Shown here one piece after another: positions 24,545 to 31,742 of a stretch of 31,742 bases of DNA. A program made the position numbers and the translations under genes. The notes below the pieces were generated by a model. It had not been told where the DNA came from, did not search any database, and worked only from the letters and a program-made list of their open reading frames with translations. The stretch spans positions 1 to 31,742 of the forward strand of contig DAOUBF010000082.1 in the NCBI GenBank assembly GCA_034432795.1, read 5' to 3'. Within the stretch, counting starts at the first letter, position 1; each line of letters opens with the position of its first letter. The stretch comes from DAOUBF01 sp034432795 (lineage in GTDB: Bacteria; Chloroflexota; Anaerolineae; DSLN01).

Positions 24545-25606
24545 ATGGAAACGACAGTTCAAACGCTGGAAGAACTGTTGGACTCGCTCACTGTGGAGGG
24601 CGAGCTTTATGAAAAGCTGCCCAACCGTGCGGTGCGCTGTTTCGCCTGTGGCCACCGCTGCGTGATCAAAGAGGGGCGGCGCGGCATTTGCAAGGTGCGC
24701 TATAACGAAGGCGGCATCTTGCGCGTCCCCTATGGCTACGTCGCCGCGCTCCAATGTGACCCGACCGAGAAGAAGCCTTTCTTCCATATCCTGCCGGGGT
24801 CGGATACCCTCACCTTTGGCATGTTGGGCTGTGACTTCCATTGCGGTTACTGCCAGAACTGGCTGACCTCGCAGGCGTTGCGCGATAAGAGCGCCGGGGT
24901 GCAGCCGCTGCGGGTGACGCCGCAGCAGTTGGTGGCACTGGCCAAGCGCTATGGCGCCAAGCTGGTGGGCAGTTCCTACAATGAGCCTCTGATCACCTCC
25001 GAGTGGGCGGTGGCCGTGTTCAAAGAGGCCCAGAAGGCCGGGCTGCGTTGTGTGTACATCTCCAACGGCAACCTGACAAAAGAGGTGTTAGAGTACCTGC
25101 GGCCTCACCTGGTCGGCTATAAGATCGATCTCAAGAGTATGCGCGATAAGAACTACCGCCAGCTCGGCGGCGTGCTCCAGAACACGCTGGACGGCATCAA
25201 GATGGTGTATGAGTCCGGGCTGTGGCTGGAAGTGGTCACCCTGGTCGTCCCTGGCTGGAACGATTCCGATGAGGAGTTGTGGGATGCGGCCCGCTATCTG
25301 GCGTCCATCTCGCCGGACATCCCCTGGCACGTCACCGCCTTCCACAAGGACTACAAGATGACCGATCCGGACAACACGGATGCCCGGACGCTCATTCGGG
25401 CGGCGGAGATCGGCCAGGAGGCCGGGCTGCATTACGTCTATGCTGGCAACCTGCCGGGGATGGTGGGGAATTATGAGAACACCTACTGCCCGCAGTGCGG
25501 CGAATTGCTGATCGCCCGCTACGGCTATCAGATTCTGGTGGACAAGCTTTCAGGGGTGGGCCACTGCCCCACGTGCCACACCCCCATTCCAGGGATATGG
25601 TCATGA
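24545..25606 (+). CDS. amrS: AmmeMemoRadiSam-type radical SAM enzyme (AmrS-like)
   Basis: A 353-residue protein. An N-terminal Cys cluster (RCFACGHRCVI ... GICKVR) is followed by the radical SAM [4Fe-4S] motif CDFHCGYC (C96, C100, C103; the CX3CX2C pattern) and then the SAM-binding barrel (GSSYNEPLI, VYISNGNLT, YKIDLKSM). Two C-terminal CxxC pairs (CPQC, CPTC) could bind another metal. The AmrS family is PflA-like, and its partner proteins (AmmeMemo domains) are not in this window. The substrate is uncertain. The ATG at 24545 has a purine-rich site (GGAAGGGGGTAAGG) upstream. Its stop overlaps the next gene's ATG (ATGA), so they are coupled. Confidence 0.88.
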   Translation: METTVQTLEELLDSLTVEGELYEKLPNRAVRCFACGHRCVIKEGRRGICKVRYNEGGILRVPYGYVAALQCDPTEKKPFFHILPGSDTLTFGMLGCDFHCGYCQNWLTSQALRDKSAGVQPLRVTPQQLVALAKRYGAKLVGSSYNEPLITSEWAVAVFKEAQKAGLRCVYISNGNLTKEVLEYLRPHLVGYKIDLKSMRDKNYRQLGGVLQNTLDGIKMVYESGLWLEVVTLVVPGWNDSDEELWDAARYLASISPDIPWHVTAFHKDYKMTDPDNTDARTLIRAAEIGQEAGLHYVYAGNLPGMVGNYENTYCPQCGELLIARYGYQILVDKLSGVGHCPTCHTPIPGIWS

Positions 25607-26244
25607 CGCGCCGCAAACGCCTGGGGAACGGATTCCGCGCCAGCACGGCGCCGCCTGATGCCACAGTTATCAACAATTTCCCCGGCCAGTACCCCACCGA
25701 GGACTGGATGGTGTTCTACTGGACGGTGGACGCGCAAGGCCGCCTGGCCGACCGCAGCGTCACGCTGCAATTCCCACGCGGCTACGCCGCTGCCTGCCCG
25801 GAGGTCTCGCTGGGGGAGCCGGGCTGTATCTATCGGGTGCGGCGTTGGGGGCTGGCCTGCTATCCCTCCATCCTATCGCAGATTGATTTTGACCCCGCAC
25901 CGCTGGTAACAGGCGACCGGGAACGCTTCCCCGGCGGCGAAGACCAGGAGTTGCTGCATATCTACCTGCACGTCACCCATTTTGACCTGCCCGGCTATTT
26001 CGTCATCGCCGATCAGGTCTATCCGCTGCTGCTGTTTGACCCCAGCGGCACGCTCAAAGGGTCATGGCAGTGGGGCCCGACCTATCTGGGTGCGCTCGCC
26101 TGGCAGGTCTCCGGCGGCAAGCTGGACGTGGATTTTGAACTCATGCGCACCGAGGCGCCCTGGCTATACCAACGAGTAGCCAGCGATCTGTTGCGGGCGC
26201 TGCGGGAGGGAAAGGAAGCAGGCAGCGATGACCAGCCATTCTGA
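25603..26244 (+). CDS. Uncharacterised protein coupled to the radical SAM enzyme
   Basis: A 213-residue protein with no motif that I recognise. The N-terminus is basic (MTRRKRLGNGFR); the middle has aromatic-rich strands (EDWMVFYWTVDAQGRLADRS, HIYLHVTHFDLPGYFVIADQ). There is no clear signal peptide or membrane helix. The ATG at 25603 overlaps the AmrS stop (ATGA). It overlaps the following small gene by 17 bases. The coupling suggests it is a partner or substrate of the radical SAM enzyme, but nothing in the sequence proves it. Confidence 0.75.
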   Translation: MTRRKRLGNGFRASTAPPDATVINNFPGQYPTEDWMVFYWTVDAQGRLADRSVTLQFPRGYAAACPEVSLGEPGCIYRVRRWGLACYPSILSQIDFDPAPLVTGDRERFPGGEDQELLHIYLHVTHFDLPGYFVIADQVYPLLLFDPSGTLKGSWQWGPTYLGALAWQVSGGKLDVDFELMRTEAPWLYQRVASDLLRALREGKEAGSDDQPF

Positions 26245-26551
26245 ACAGGGCTGGGTGAAGATGTTGCTCAGCTACGACATTCTGGCAGAGACCGAGCAGG
26301 AGTATTACCAGTATGTCCTGGGGGAGTTTCTGCCCCGCGTGCAGACGCTCGGCCTGGAGCCGGTGGAGGCCTGGCACACGGCCTATGGCGACTACCCCAT
26401 CCGCATGATCGCCCTCGTGGCCGAAAATCCGGAGATCATGAAGGCAGCCCTCACCAGCCCGGAATGGAAGGCGCTGGAGCGGAAACTGAAGAAGTACATC
26501 GTCCACTACCAACGCCGCATTGTGCCTTACCGCGAGGGGTTCCAGTTCTGA
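26228..26551 (+). CDS. Small NIPSNAP-like (dimeric alpha/beta barrel) protein
   Basis: A 107-residue protein. Its pattern (MLLSYDILAETEQEYYQYVL, GLEPVEAWHTAYGDYP, MIALVAENPEIMKAALTSPE) looks like a ferredoxin-like dimeric alpha/beta-barrel protein of the NIPSNAP/EthD kind. No catalytic residues can be named. It starts inside the end of the preceding gene (17-base overlap), so it is the third gene of the amrS operon. Confidence 0.7.
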   Translation: MTSHSEQGWVKMLLSYDILAETEQEYYQYVLGEFLPRVQTLGLEPVEAWHTAYGDYPIRMIALVAENPEIMKAALTSPEWKALERKLKKYIVHYQRRIVPYREGFQF

Positions 26552-26746
26552 TACTTCATTGCCTCTGCCATCGGCTAAATCCGATGGCGTCGCCAGGCTC
26601 ACACGGCCCTGGATGAAGCGGATTGGGCCAACGCCTCGCGGAGGGCGCTGACCCGTCCTGTGGGTAGGACCGGCTTAATGGGATAGGTTGTCGCCCCCAC
26701 CTGGGATGTAAATTCTCCGCTGAGATGTCCCCTTACCAGTTCATTA
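26552..26746. other. Intergenic region
   Basis: No gene was found. A small hairpin gccatcgg/ccgatggc (about 26569-26590) lies after the amrS operon but has no T-run, so it is at best a weak 3'-end structure. Confidence 0.5.
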
Positions 26747-26774
26747 TTGACCATGAGACAAAATGTGCTATACT
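26747..26774 (+). promoter_or_regulatory. Promoter of the sigma/HTH/protease operon
   Basis: TTGACC (26747-26752), a 16-bp spacer and TATACT (26769-26774) with an extended TG (26766-26767). The -10 box ends 17 bases before the start codon and no ribosome site is visible. Confidence 0.75.
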
Positions 26775-26791
26775 TAACATAGCGCTGCCCG

Positions 26792-27430
26792 ATGGATGCC
26801 AGTCAGCCCACCCAGGCATATGAAGATGTCCCGGATCACGAGCTGCATCGCCTGCTGCTCAACGGTGATCGCACGGCGTCTGCGCGTATTGTAGAGAGAC
26901 ACCTGGACCGACTGATTGCGCGTTTGAACGCCCGCTTCCCCAACATACCGGACCTGGTGGAGGACGCCGTGTCCCAGGCCCTGGCTGCCTATGTGATGAA
27001 CCCCCACATCTACAATCCCGACCGCAGCCCTCTATTCAACTTTCTGCTTATGGCAGCGGATCGCGACTTGCGCAACCTATGGGCCGCTGAGAAACGGCGA
27101 TTAAAACACGAAGTGATCGATCTGGATCGGGATGAGTCGGATGTAGCACTTAATGGGTCGGAGGCGGAATTAGTAGATGAGAGGGCCAACCCTGACCGGT
27201 TGGACCTAGACCAAGATGAACTTAAGGCGCGTATTCAGCAGGTGCTGCCCGATCCACGAGACCAAGAGATGCTGGCACTGATGATGGAAGGCGAAAGACG
27301 CACAGAGGCTTTTGCCCAAATCCTGGGTATCACTTCCCTCCCCCCGGCTGAACAGAGGACAGTGGTCAAGCGCCACAAGGACCGCATCAAACAGCGCCTG
27401 CGACGCGCGGGGATTCATAAACTATGGTAG
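26792..27430 (+). CDS. ECF-like RNA polymerase sigma factor
   Basis: A 212-residue protein with a sigma region 2-like part (about residues 25-105: IVERHLDRLIARL, VEDAVSQALAAYV, FNFLLMAADRDLRN) and a region 4-like C-terminal part (about 150-205) with MLALMMEGERRTEAFAQILG and a basic helix (VVKRHKDRIKQRLRR). Between them is an acidic linker. It fits a divergent ECF-type sigma factor, which redirects RNA polymerase to a dedicated promoter set. No known ECF subgroup was recognised. The ATG at 26792 follows the promoter closely. Its end overlaps the next gene by 7 bases (ATGGTAG). Confidence 0.72.
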   Translation: MDASQPTQAYEDVPDHELHRLLLNGDRTASARIVERHLDRLIARLNARFPNIPDLVEDAVSQALAAYVMNPHIYNPDRSPLFNFLLMAADRDLRNLWAAEKRRLKHEVIDLDRDESDVALNGSEAELVDERANPDRLDLDQDELKARIQQVLPDPRDQEMLALMMEGERRTEAFAQILGITSLPPAEQRTVVKRHKDRIKQRLRRAGIHKLW

Positions 27431-27906
27431 CTAAACCCGGTGCATTGGAACGCTTCGCCCAACGGCTTCGTCAGCAGCCCGCTTTCATGGCCTACGTGCT
27501 CCAACGGACCATGACCTACGAGCATATGGACGAGGAGCGATTGGCCCGGCAATTAGGCGTGGACGCCCTCGGCCTGACCCGGCTGGCGCTGTGCAAACGC
27601 CCCCGCCCCGACCCGGAACACTTCAACGCCGATGTCCAGGCCATCGCAGACTATACTGGGGCCAACGTGACCGAGTTGCTGCGCCTCTTGCGCACTGTGG
27701 ACACGCTGGAAGCTTTCCAGGAGGTCCCACCGCCTCAGCCCGCCCCTGAACCCGGCAAAGAGGCCATCACCCCCAGCACAGCCCTGCGACCGGGCCTGGT
27801 TGCCGCCCGCGACCGCGCGGAGGAGGAAGAGGAGTACCAGACAGGCGGCGAAGCGCCGGGGGAGACGCCGGAGGAGCCCCCCCCAGACACGCAGGCAGAG
27901 CCATGA
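27424..27906 (+). CDS. Small HTH-like protein with acidic/proline-rich tail
   Basis: A 160-residue protein. Residues about 10-100 are helical with an XRE-like helix-turn-helix pattern (EERLARQLGVDALGLTRLALC, then DVQAIADYTGANVTELLRLL). From about residue 100 the chain is acidic and rich in Pro, Glu and Thr, probably disordered. The start overlaps the sigma gene stop and its own stop overlaps the next ATG (ATGA). By position it could be a repressor or anti-sigma factor that the neighbouring protease controls; that is inference. Confidence 0.68.
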   Translation: MVAKPGALERFAQRLRQQPAFMAYVLQRTMTYEHMDEERLARQLGVDALGLTRLALCKRPRPDPEHFNADVQAIADYTGANVTELLRLLRTVDTLEAFQEVPPPQPAPEPGKEAITPSTALRPGLVAARDRAEEEEEYQTGGEAPGETPEEPPPDTQAEP

Positions 27907-28661
27907 GTCCCCTGTCCGAGGTCCGGGCGATGGCCGAGGCGTTTTGGCGGCGCGCCGGGGAGGTGGAGCCGTTCCCCCGGACGATGCAGACCGCCATCAT
28001 GCGGGCATTGCCGGTGGCCATCATCCTGTTGCCCCGGCTGTATCTGTCCAGCGTGGAGCGCTGGCTGCACCAACGCCACGTCCCTTTCCGCTTCCCCTGC
28101 GAGGACCGGCGGCTGCATGGCTGCGTCGTGGCCTATCGCGGCCGGGGAGCCATCTTTGCGGATGGGACAGACAGGCCGGGAGAGTTGCGCCTGACGCTGG
28201 CGCACGAAGCCGCCCATTTCCTGGTGGATTATCTCCAGCCGCGTGAGGCGGCTCTGGCGCGGCTGGGTCCAGCCTTCGCCGACGTGCTGGATGGCCAACG
28301 CGAACCAACCACGCAAGAGCGCATCCACGCTGTGCTTAACCACGTCCACATGGGCGTGTATCACAACCTGATTGAGCGCCGGGCCGATGGCCAGCCCACG
28401 TTAAGCGCCATATGGGATGCCGAGGACCGCGCCGACCGGCTGGCGCTGGAGTTGATCGCCCCCGCCCAGGCCGTGCTCGCCCAGGTGGACCTGAGCCTGC
28501 CGCGCTATAGCCAGCGCCACGCCGCCGTCGTCCAACGCCTGATTCAAACGTTTGGCCTGCCCGAAGATATGGCCGATTGGTATGGCCGGGCGCTGTTGCG
28601 GTCCGTTGGTAAAGGGCTGTCCTGGCTGGAACAGCTCGGCCTGCGCGCCCGGTGCGATTAG
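27903..28661 (+). CDS. ImmA/IrrE-like zinc metalloprotease
   Basis: A 252-residue protein. It has an HEXXH zinc motif (HEAAH, residues 101-105) and a second motif EDRADRLALELIAP (from E174) matching the ImmA/IrrE pattern EExANxFAAELLMP that supplies the third ligand. ImmA cleaves ImmR in ICEBs1 of B. subtilis; IrrE/PprI cleaves the DdrO repressor in Deinococcus. Its ATG overlaps the HTH gene stop (ATGA). There is no membrane segment or signal peptide. The stop codon lies in a small tandem repeat (gcgatta units). It probably cleaves the HTH protein or a distant repressor. Confidence 0.78.
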   Translation: MSPLSEVRAMAEAFWRRAGEVEPFPRTMQTAIMRALPVAIILLPRLYLSSVERWLHQRHVPFRFPCEDRRLHGCVVAYRGRGAIFADGTDRPGELRLTLAHEAAHFLVDYLQPREAALARLGPAFADVLDGQREPTTQERIHAVLNHVHMGVYHNLIERRADGQPTLSAIWDAEDRADRLALELIAPAQAVLAQVDLSLPRYSQRHAAVVQRLIQTFGLPEDMADWYGRALLRSVGKGLSWLEQLGLRARCD

Positions 28662-28672
28662 CGATTAGAGAT
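28653..28672. repeat. Short tandem repeat (gcgatta units) at the protease gene end
   Basis: Two gcgatta units followed by a degenerate agagatt. The TAG stop codon of the protease gene is part of it. Confidence 0.6.
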
Positions 28673-28693
28673 TCAGGAGATCACCGAACTATC

Positions 28694-28831
28694 GCCCCCT
28701 CTCTGACCCTCCCCCTGGATGGGGAAGGGAACAGATGTCACCCCCTCTCCCGCAGCGTGGGAGAGGGGGATAGGGGTGAGGGCCACATTACTCCCTCCCC
28801 CGCAAGGGGGGAGGGCTGGGGCGGGGGGTAA
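28694..28831. repeat. C/G-rich palindromic repeat, copy D (extended)
   Basis: Contains three palindromes: a ccccctggatgggg type, a longer ccccctctcccgcagcgtgg type and a ccctcccccgcaaggggg type. The tail GGGGCGGGGGGTAAAC gives the family boundary. It separates the protease gene from nurA. Confidence 0.87.
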
Positions 28832-28873
28832 ACAGGTTAATAATCTCTAGATAAGGAAGGATGGGAAGCCGGT

Positions 28874-30076
28874 ATGGACGAGTTGAGTGGCCCTCTGGGG
28901 GAGATGCTGCCCATCGCCGACATCCAGGACCCGGAGTTTGAAGCGGCCTATGGCGAGCCATTCTCGCGGACGCTGGACCTGAACACCTGGCAGCCGGGTG
29001 AGAACCTGCTGGAGTTATACGAGCGGCTGGAGGCGGAGGTGGCGCAGGCGGTGGCGCAGGAGGACCGCATCCGCGAGACTATCCGCCGCGAGGTCTTCCC
29101 CCGCATCGCCGAGGCCCCCGGTGCGCCGAAAGGGGCCGGGGTATACCAGGCCACGAGCCGTGACTTGGAGCGCGTGCATCGCGGGCTGCTGTTTAACGGT
29201 GGCGTGGAGGCCTGCGACGGCATCAGTCTGGTCCACGATACCATCCCGCTGACCATCACCCAGATCGGTGTGGCCCTGGTGGCCTACAACGGCCAGCAGG
29301 GCATGTGGGCACACCGTTTGTTTCGCCGCGACCTGCGCGAGAGCGTGGCCGATCCAGTGAACGAGGCACTGACGCTCCTGGAGCGCCGCGACCGGCGCGA
29401 GGGCCTGGGTCTGGAGGGCAACCGCCTGAGCAACCTGGCCCGGCGCGGCATCATGACCTACGCCGAGCGGGCCATTCTCCTGCACTACTCTCAGGCCCGC
29501 TGGCGCATGGGGCATGGCAGCCCGGTGCCCCTGGAATTGCTCAGCGGCCTCTGGGCCGCCCACCCAGACCGCCTGCAGATCAGCCTGGACCTGATCGCCG
29601 GGTTGATCGCCTACCGACGCTTTGTGTTTGTGCCCAGTGCCCCGGCCGCCCGCGAACTGCTCACCATCGGCCACGCACTGAAGCCGCTGGAGTTCGCCAT
29701 CCTGCGCACGCTGGAAACAGACATCGGCAGGCTGCTGCAGGCCGGTCCCTATCGGGGAGCAGTGCGCACTAAACTGGAGCAGTTCAGCGCGGAGATCGGG
29801 CCGCAGGTGGTCGTCGGATTGTACCGGGCCTCCAGCGCCGCGCCACCTTACGTCTTCTACGCCCATGTGGACTGCGCCTGTGAAGCGGCGCTTATCGTCC
29901 TGGCGGACAGCGTATTGCAGGAGCATCGCGGCTTTCCCATGCTGCTGGACCTGGCCGACACGGTCTGTCGGGCCACGCTCGGCGCGGACGCGTTTGTGCC
30001 CTCTGTGCAACTGGCCTATGCCGAGACCGGCCAGCCCTTCCGCTTTCTGGCCGAACGCGAAACGCGCCACCGTTGA
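28874..30076 (+). CDS. nurA: NurA-like 5'-3' nuclease
   Basis: A 400-residue NurA-domain protein; NurA works with HerA to resect DNA ends. Supporting features: VEACDGISLVHD (D115, matching the N-terminal NurA acidic motif) and the C-terminal block with GFPMLLDLADTVCRATLG, corresponding to the family's GYPxxLxxAH stretch. In that block the conserved His appears as Asp in this protein. Residues 30-100 form a probable coiled-coil/helical insertion. The ATG at 28874 has a weak GGGAAG site upstream. It lies directly before herA with a repeat between them. The family call rests on pattern plus the HerA neighbour. Confidence 0.75.
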   Translation: MDELSGPLGEMLPIADIQDPEFEAAYGEPFSRTLDLNTWQPGENLLELYERLEAEVAQAVAQEDRIRETIRREVFPRIAEAPGAPKGAGVYQATSRDLERVHRGLLFNGGVEACDGISLVHDTIPLTITQIGVALVAYNGQQGMWAHRLFRRDLRESVADPVNEALTLLERRDRREGLGLEGNRLSNLARRGIMTYAERAILLHYSQARWRMGHGSPVPLELLSGLWAAHPDRLQISLDLIAGLIAYRRFVFVPSAPAARELLTIGHALKPLEFAILRTLETDIGRLLQAGPYRGAVRTKLEQFSAEIGPQVVVGLYRASSAAPPYVFYAHVDCACEAALIVLADSVLQEHRGFPMLLDLADTVCRATLGADAFVPSVQLAYAETGQPFRFLAERETRHR

Positions 30077-30120
30077 GCACGAGGCGAATGATGACACGGA
30101 TGCGCAGATGGGATGGAGTA

Positions 30121-30249
30121 TCCCCTCTCCCCTCTGTGGGGGAGGGCTGGGGTGGGGGGCAGAGCCACCCCCTCCCTGTCCCTCCCCCATCCGGGGGGAG
30201 GGAACTCGCCCCCTCCCCCCCTTGCGGGGGAGGATGGGGGTGGGGGGAA
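30121..30249. repeat. C/G-rich palindromic repeat, copy E (extended)
   Basis: Composite of three palindromic blocks in the nurA-herA gap, with GGGGTGGGGGG twice (about 30148 and 30237). The last is followed by AAC. Confidence 0.87.
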
Positions 30250-30282
30250 CTGAAATGACATGGATTGTGTAAGGAGGAGGAC

Positions 30283-31742
30283 ATGATGGACGAAGCTTCC
30301 CCACCGTCAGGGAGCGACATGCGCAGGGATGGGCCAACCGGAGCCGCAGGCCAGCCGCGCCCACCTGTCGCCCCAGTGCCTGTCCAATCGGTGCCGGTGG
30401 AAGCGCTGACCAACCTGGAGGAGGAGATCACGGCGGCTGGCGGCGAGTGGCAGGAGGGGCCGGAGTTTGAAGGCGCAGTCGGACGCACCATGTACGACAC
30501 GCCCACCAGCAAGGATAACACGGTCACCGTGCTCCTGCCCGCCGAGAAAATCGCGCAGGTGCCCTCCCAGTCGTTGGTGCGCATCAAGAGCCGCCCCAAG
30601 GAGAAGGGCGGCGATGGCCGCCAATACCTGGGCGCGGTGGTAGAAGGCCCGTTCGCCGAGCCGGACGGCCTGCGGGCGGATGCCCCCATTGTGGTGACCA
30701 CGACTGTGCGCGGCGGCATGTTCCTGCCCAAATACCATGGCCGCGTCCAGGTCAGCATCCTGGGCGAGGAGGTGGATGGCACGCTCGTCCCGCCGCGTTT
30801 CCGCCCCCTGCCCAACAGCCCGGTCTTCGTCCTGGACCAGCAGGAGACCGCCGAGAAGCTGCATCTGCTGGGCGATATTACCCTGGGGCTGGCCGTGGGC
30901 TATGACGAGATGCCCGTGCGTCTTCCCACCCAGAGCAAGCTGGTCTTCCCCCGCCACTTCGGCATCCTGGGCACCACTGGCGGTGGTAAATCCACCACCG
31001 TATCCACCCTGGTCAGCCAGCTCCAGCAGAACAGGACCGCTGTCATCATTTTTGACACCGAGGGCGAATACACCAGCATGCACCAGCCCACCGAGGACCC
31101 GGCCATGCTGCGGGCCTTGCAGCGTCGCGGTCTGACGCCCAGAGGCATCCCCAACACACACATCCTGCACCTGATCGGGCGCGAGACCAGCAACCCGCAG
31201 CACCCCCACGTCACACCCTTCTCGCTGCGCTTTGAAGACCTGTCGCCCTATGCCCTCTCCGCCATCCTGGACCTGACCGAGGCGCAGGATGAGCGCTTCA
31301 TGAAAGCCTATGACATCGCCCGGCAGGTCCTGATGGACCTCAAGATTTACCCCGCCACCGACCAGGAGAAAGAGGAGTTGCTGGAGCTGGATGAGATGGA
31401 GCGCGGCTACCCCCGCCTGACGCTGGCCCGGTTGTATGACATTGTGTGCCTGTGCGCCGATACGGTGGCCCAGGAGAATGCGATGGAGACGCTCTTGCGC
31501 ACTCCGGAGTTCGTCCAAAACCGCGATCAGATCCTGCAGCGCATCCGGCAGGCGCAACTCCCCGGCTATTCGAGAAGCTGGCGCAAGGTGCGGGGCCATC
31601 TGTGGCGGCTGCTGCAGCTGCGCATCTTTGACAACCCGCGCGCCCCGGCGCCCAACTACGCCCAGATGACCCAGCCGGGGCGGGTGACCATTATTGACCT
31701 GAGCGACACGGATTCGCCCCAGGTCAACAACCTGGTGATCGC
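30283..31742 (+). CDS. herA: HerA-type DNA translocase ATPase (cut by the right window edge)
   Basis: The first 486 codons have no stop and run off the window. After a Pro-rich leader comes a HAS-barrel-like region (about residues 75-190). The Walker A motif is GTTGGGKST (residues 230-238, K236). It is followed by AVIIFDTEGEYTSM, typical of HerA, and VTIIDLSDTDSPQ near the edge, a Walker B-like strand. HerA forms a hexameric ring that drives dsDNA translocation and partners NurA. The ATG at 30283 follows AAGGAGGAGG; the ATG at 30286 is an equal alternative. A bacterial HerA-NurA pair may serve repair or phage defence. Confidence 0.9.
   Translation, partial: MMDEASPPSGSDMRRDGPTGAAGQPRPPVAPVPVQSVPVEALTNLEEEITAAGGEWQEGPEFEGAVGRTMYDTPTSKDNTVTVLLPAEKIAQVPSQSLVRIKSRPKEKGGDGRQYLGAVVEGPFAEPDGLRADAPIVVTTTVRGGMFLPKYHGRVQVSILGEEVDGTLVPPRFRPLPNSPVFVLDQQETAEKLHLLGDITLGLAVGYDEMPVRLPTQSKLVFPRHFGILGTTGGGKSTTVSTLVSQLQQNRTAVIIFDTEGEYTSMHQPTEDPAMLRALQRRGLTPRGIPNTHILHLIGRETSNPQHPHVTPFSLRFEDLSPYALSAILDLTEAQDERFMKAYDIARQVLMDLKIYPATDQEKEELLELDEMERGYPRLTLARLYDIVCLCADTVAQENAMETLLRTPEFVQNRDQILQRIRQAQLPGYSRSWRKVRGHLWRLLQLRIFDNPRAPAPNYAQMTQPGRVTIIDLSDTDSPQVNNLVI

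Noticed and set aside
24302..24841. Minus-strand gene across the radical SAM start region
   Set aside because: It runs through a palindromic repeat and the antisense of the AmrS N-terminus, with no motif or ribosome site.
26563..26595. Intrinsic terminator after the amrS operon
   Set aside because: A hairpin exists but there is no T-run after it on either strand.
28694..28831. CRISPR array
   Set aside because: The palindromic units are adjacent, variable in length and without unique spacers of constant size.
30307..31599. 430-residue frame antisense to herA
   Set aside because: The plus-strand frame has a Walker A motif and continuous HerA homology; the antisense one has none.

Overview
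The window is a GC-rich bacterial chromosome segment. It shows dense gene packing, many start/stop overlaps, intrinsic terminators, two riboswitches and two tRNA genes. No single gene fixes the lineage. The combination of an archaeal-type S-adenosylmethionine synthetase under a SAM-I riboswitch, a NurA/HerA pair, a KimA-type potassium transporter, C/G-rich palindromic repeats and short tandem 'filler' repeats at gene ends points most to a Chloroflexota (Anaerolineae-like) genome. That placement is inference.

Layout. Positions 1-97 hold the 5' end of an IS5-like insertion sequence. proS (minus) follows, then a plus-strand block of Hsp20 (with terminator), a SAM methyltransferase and a YkoF-like thiamine-binding protein. 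These converge on folP (minus). Divergent from folP is a large membrane protein joining a glycoside-hydrolase-like domain to an O-antigen ligase domain. From 8059 to 15183 all genes are on the minus strand: kimA and yggX, then a thiamine operon read from 15183 leftward (promoter, TPP riboswitch, terminator, thiamine pyrophosphokinase, substrate-binding lipoprotein, permease, ATPase). A divergent promoter drives tRNA-Leu(TAG) and tRNA-Gly(GCC), which end at a two-way terminator shared with the tig-clpP-clpX operon (15484-18881, minus).

From 19055 to the right edge everything is on the plus strand: Trm112-like protein, DUF123 protein, HEAT-repeat protein, a cNMP-binding-fold/twin-bPH membrane protein, peptide deformylase, SAM-I riboswitch plus metK, an AmmeMemoRadiSam-type radical SAM enzyme with two small uncharacterised genes, a translationally coupled trio (ECF-like sigma factor, HTH protein, ImmA/IrrE-like metalloprotease), then nurA and a herA cut by the window edge.

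The most interesting region is 26747-31742. A sigma factor, a small HTH protein and an IrrE-type protease overlap by a few bases and sit directly upstream of the DNA-end-processing pair NurA/HerA. This looks like a protease-controlled regulatory switch next to a DNA repair or defence machine. The link between the two halves is hypothesis. Other notable points are the glycosidase-O-antigen ligase fusion that seems to lack its nucleophile, five same-orientation copies of a C/G-rich palindromic repeat (one supplying a protein C-terminus), and tandem repeats embedded in coding ends, including inside ProRS.
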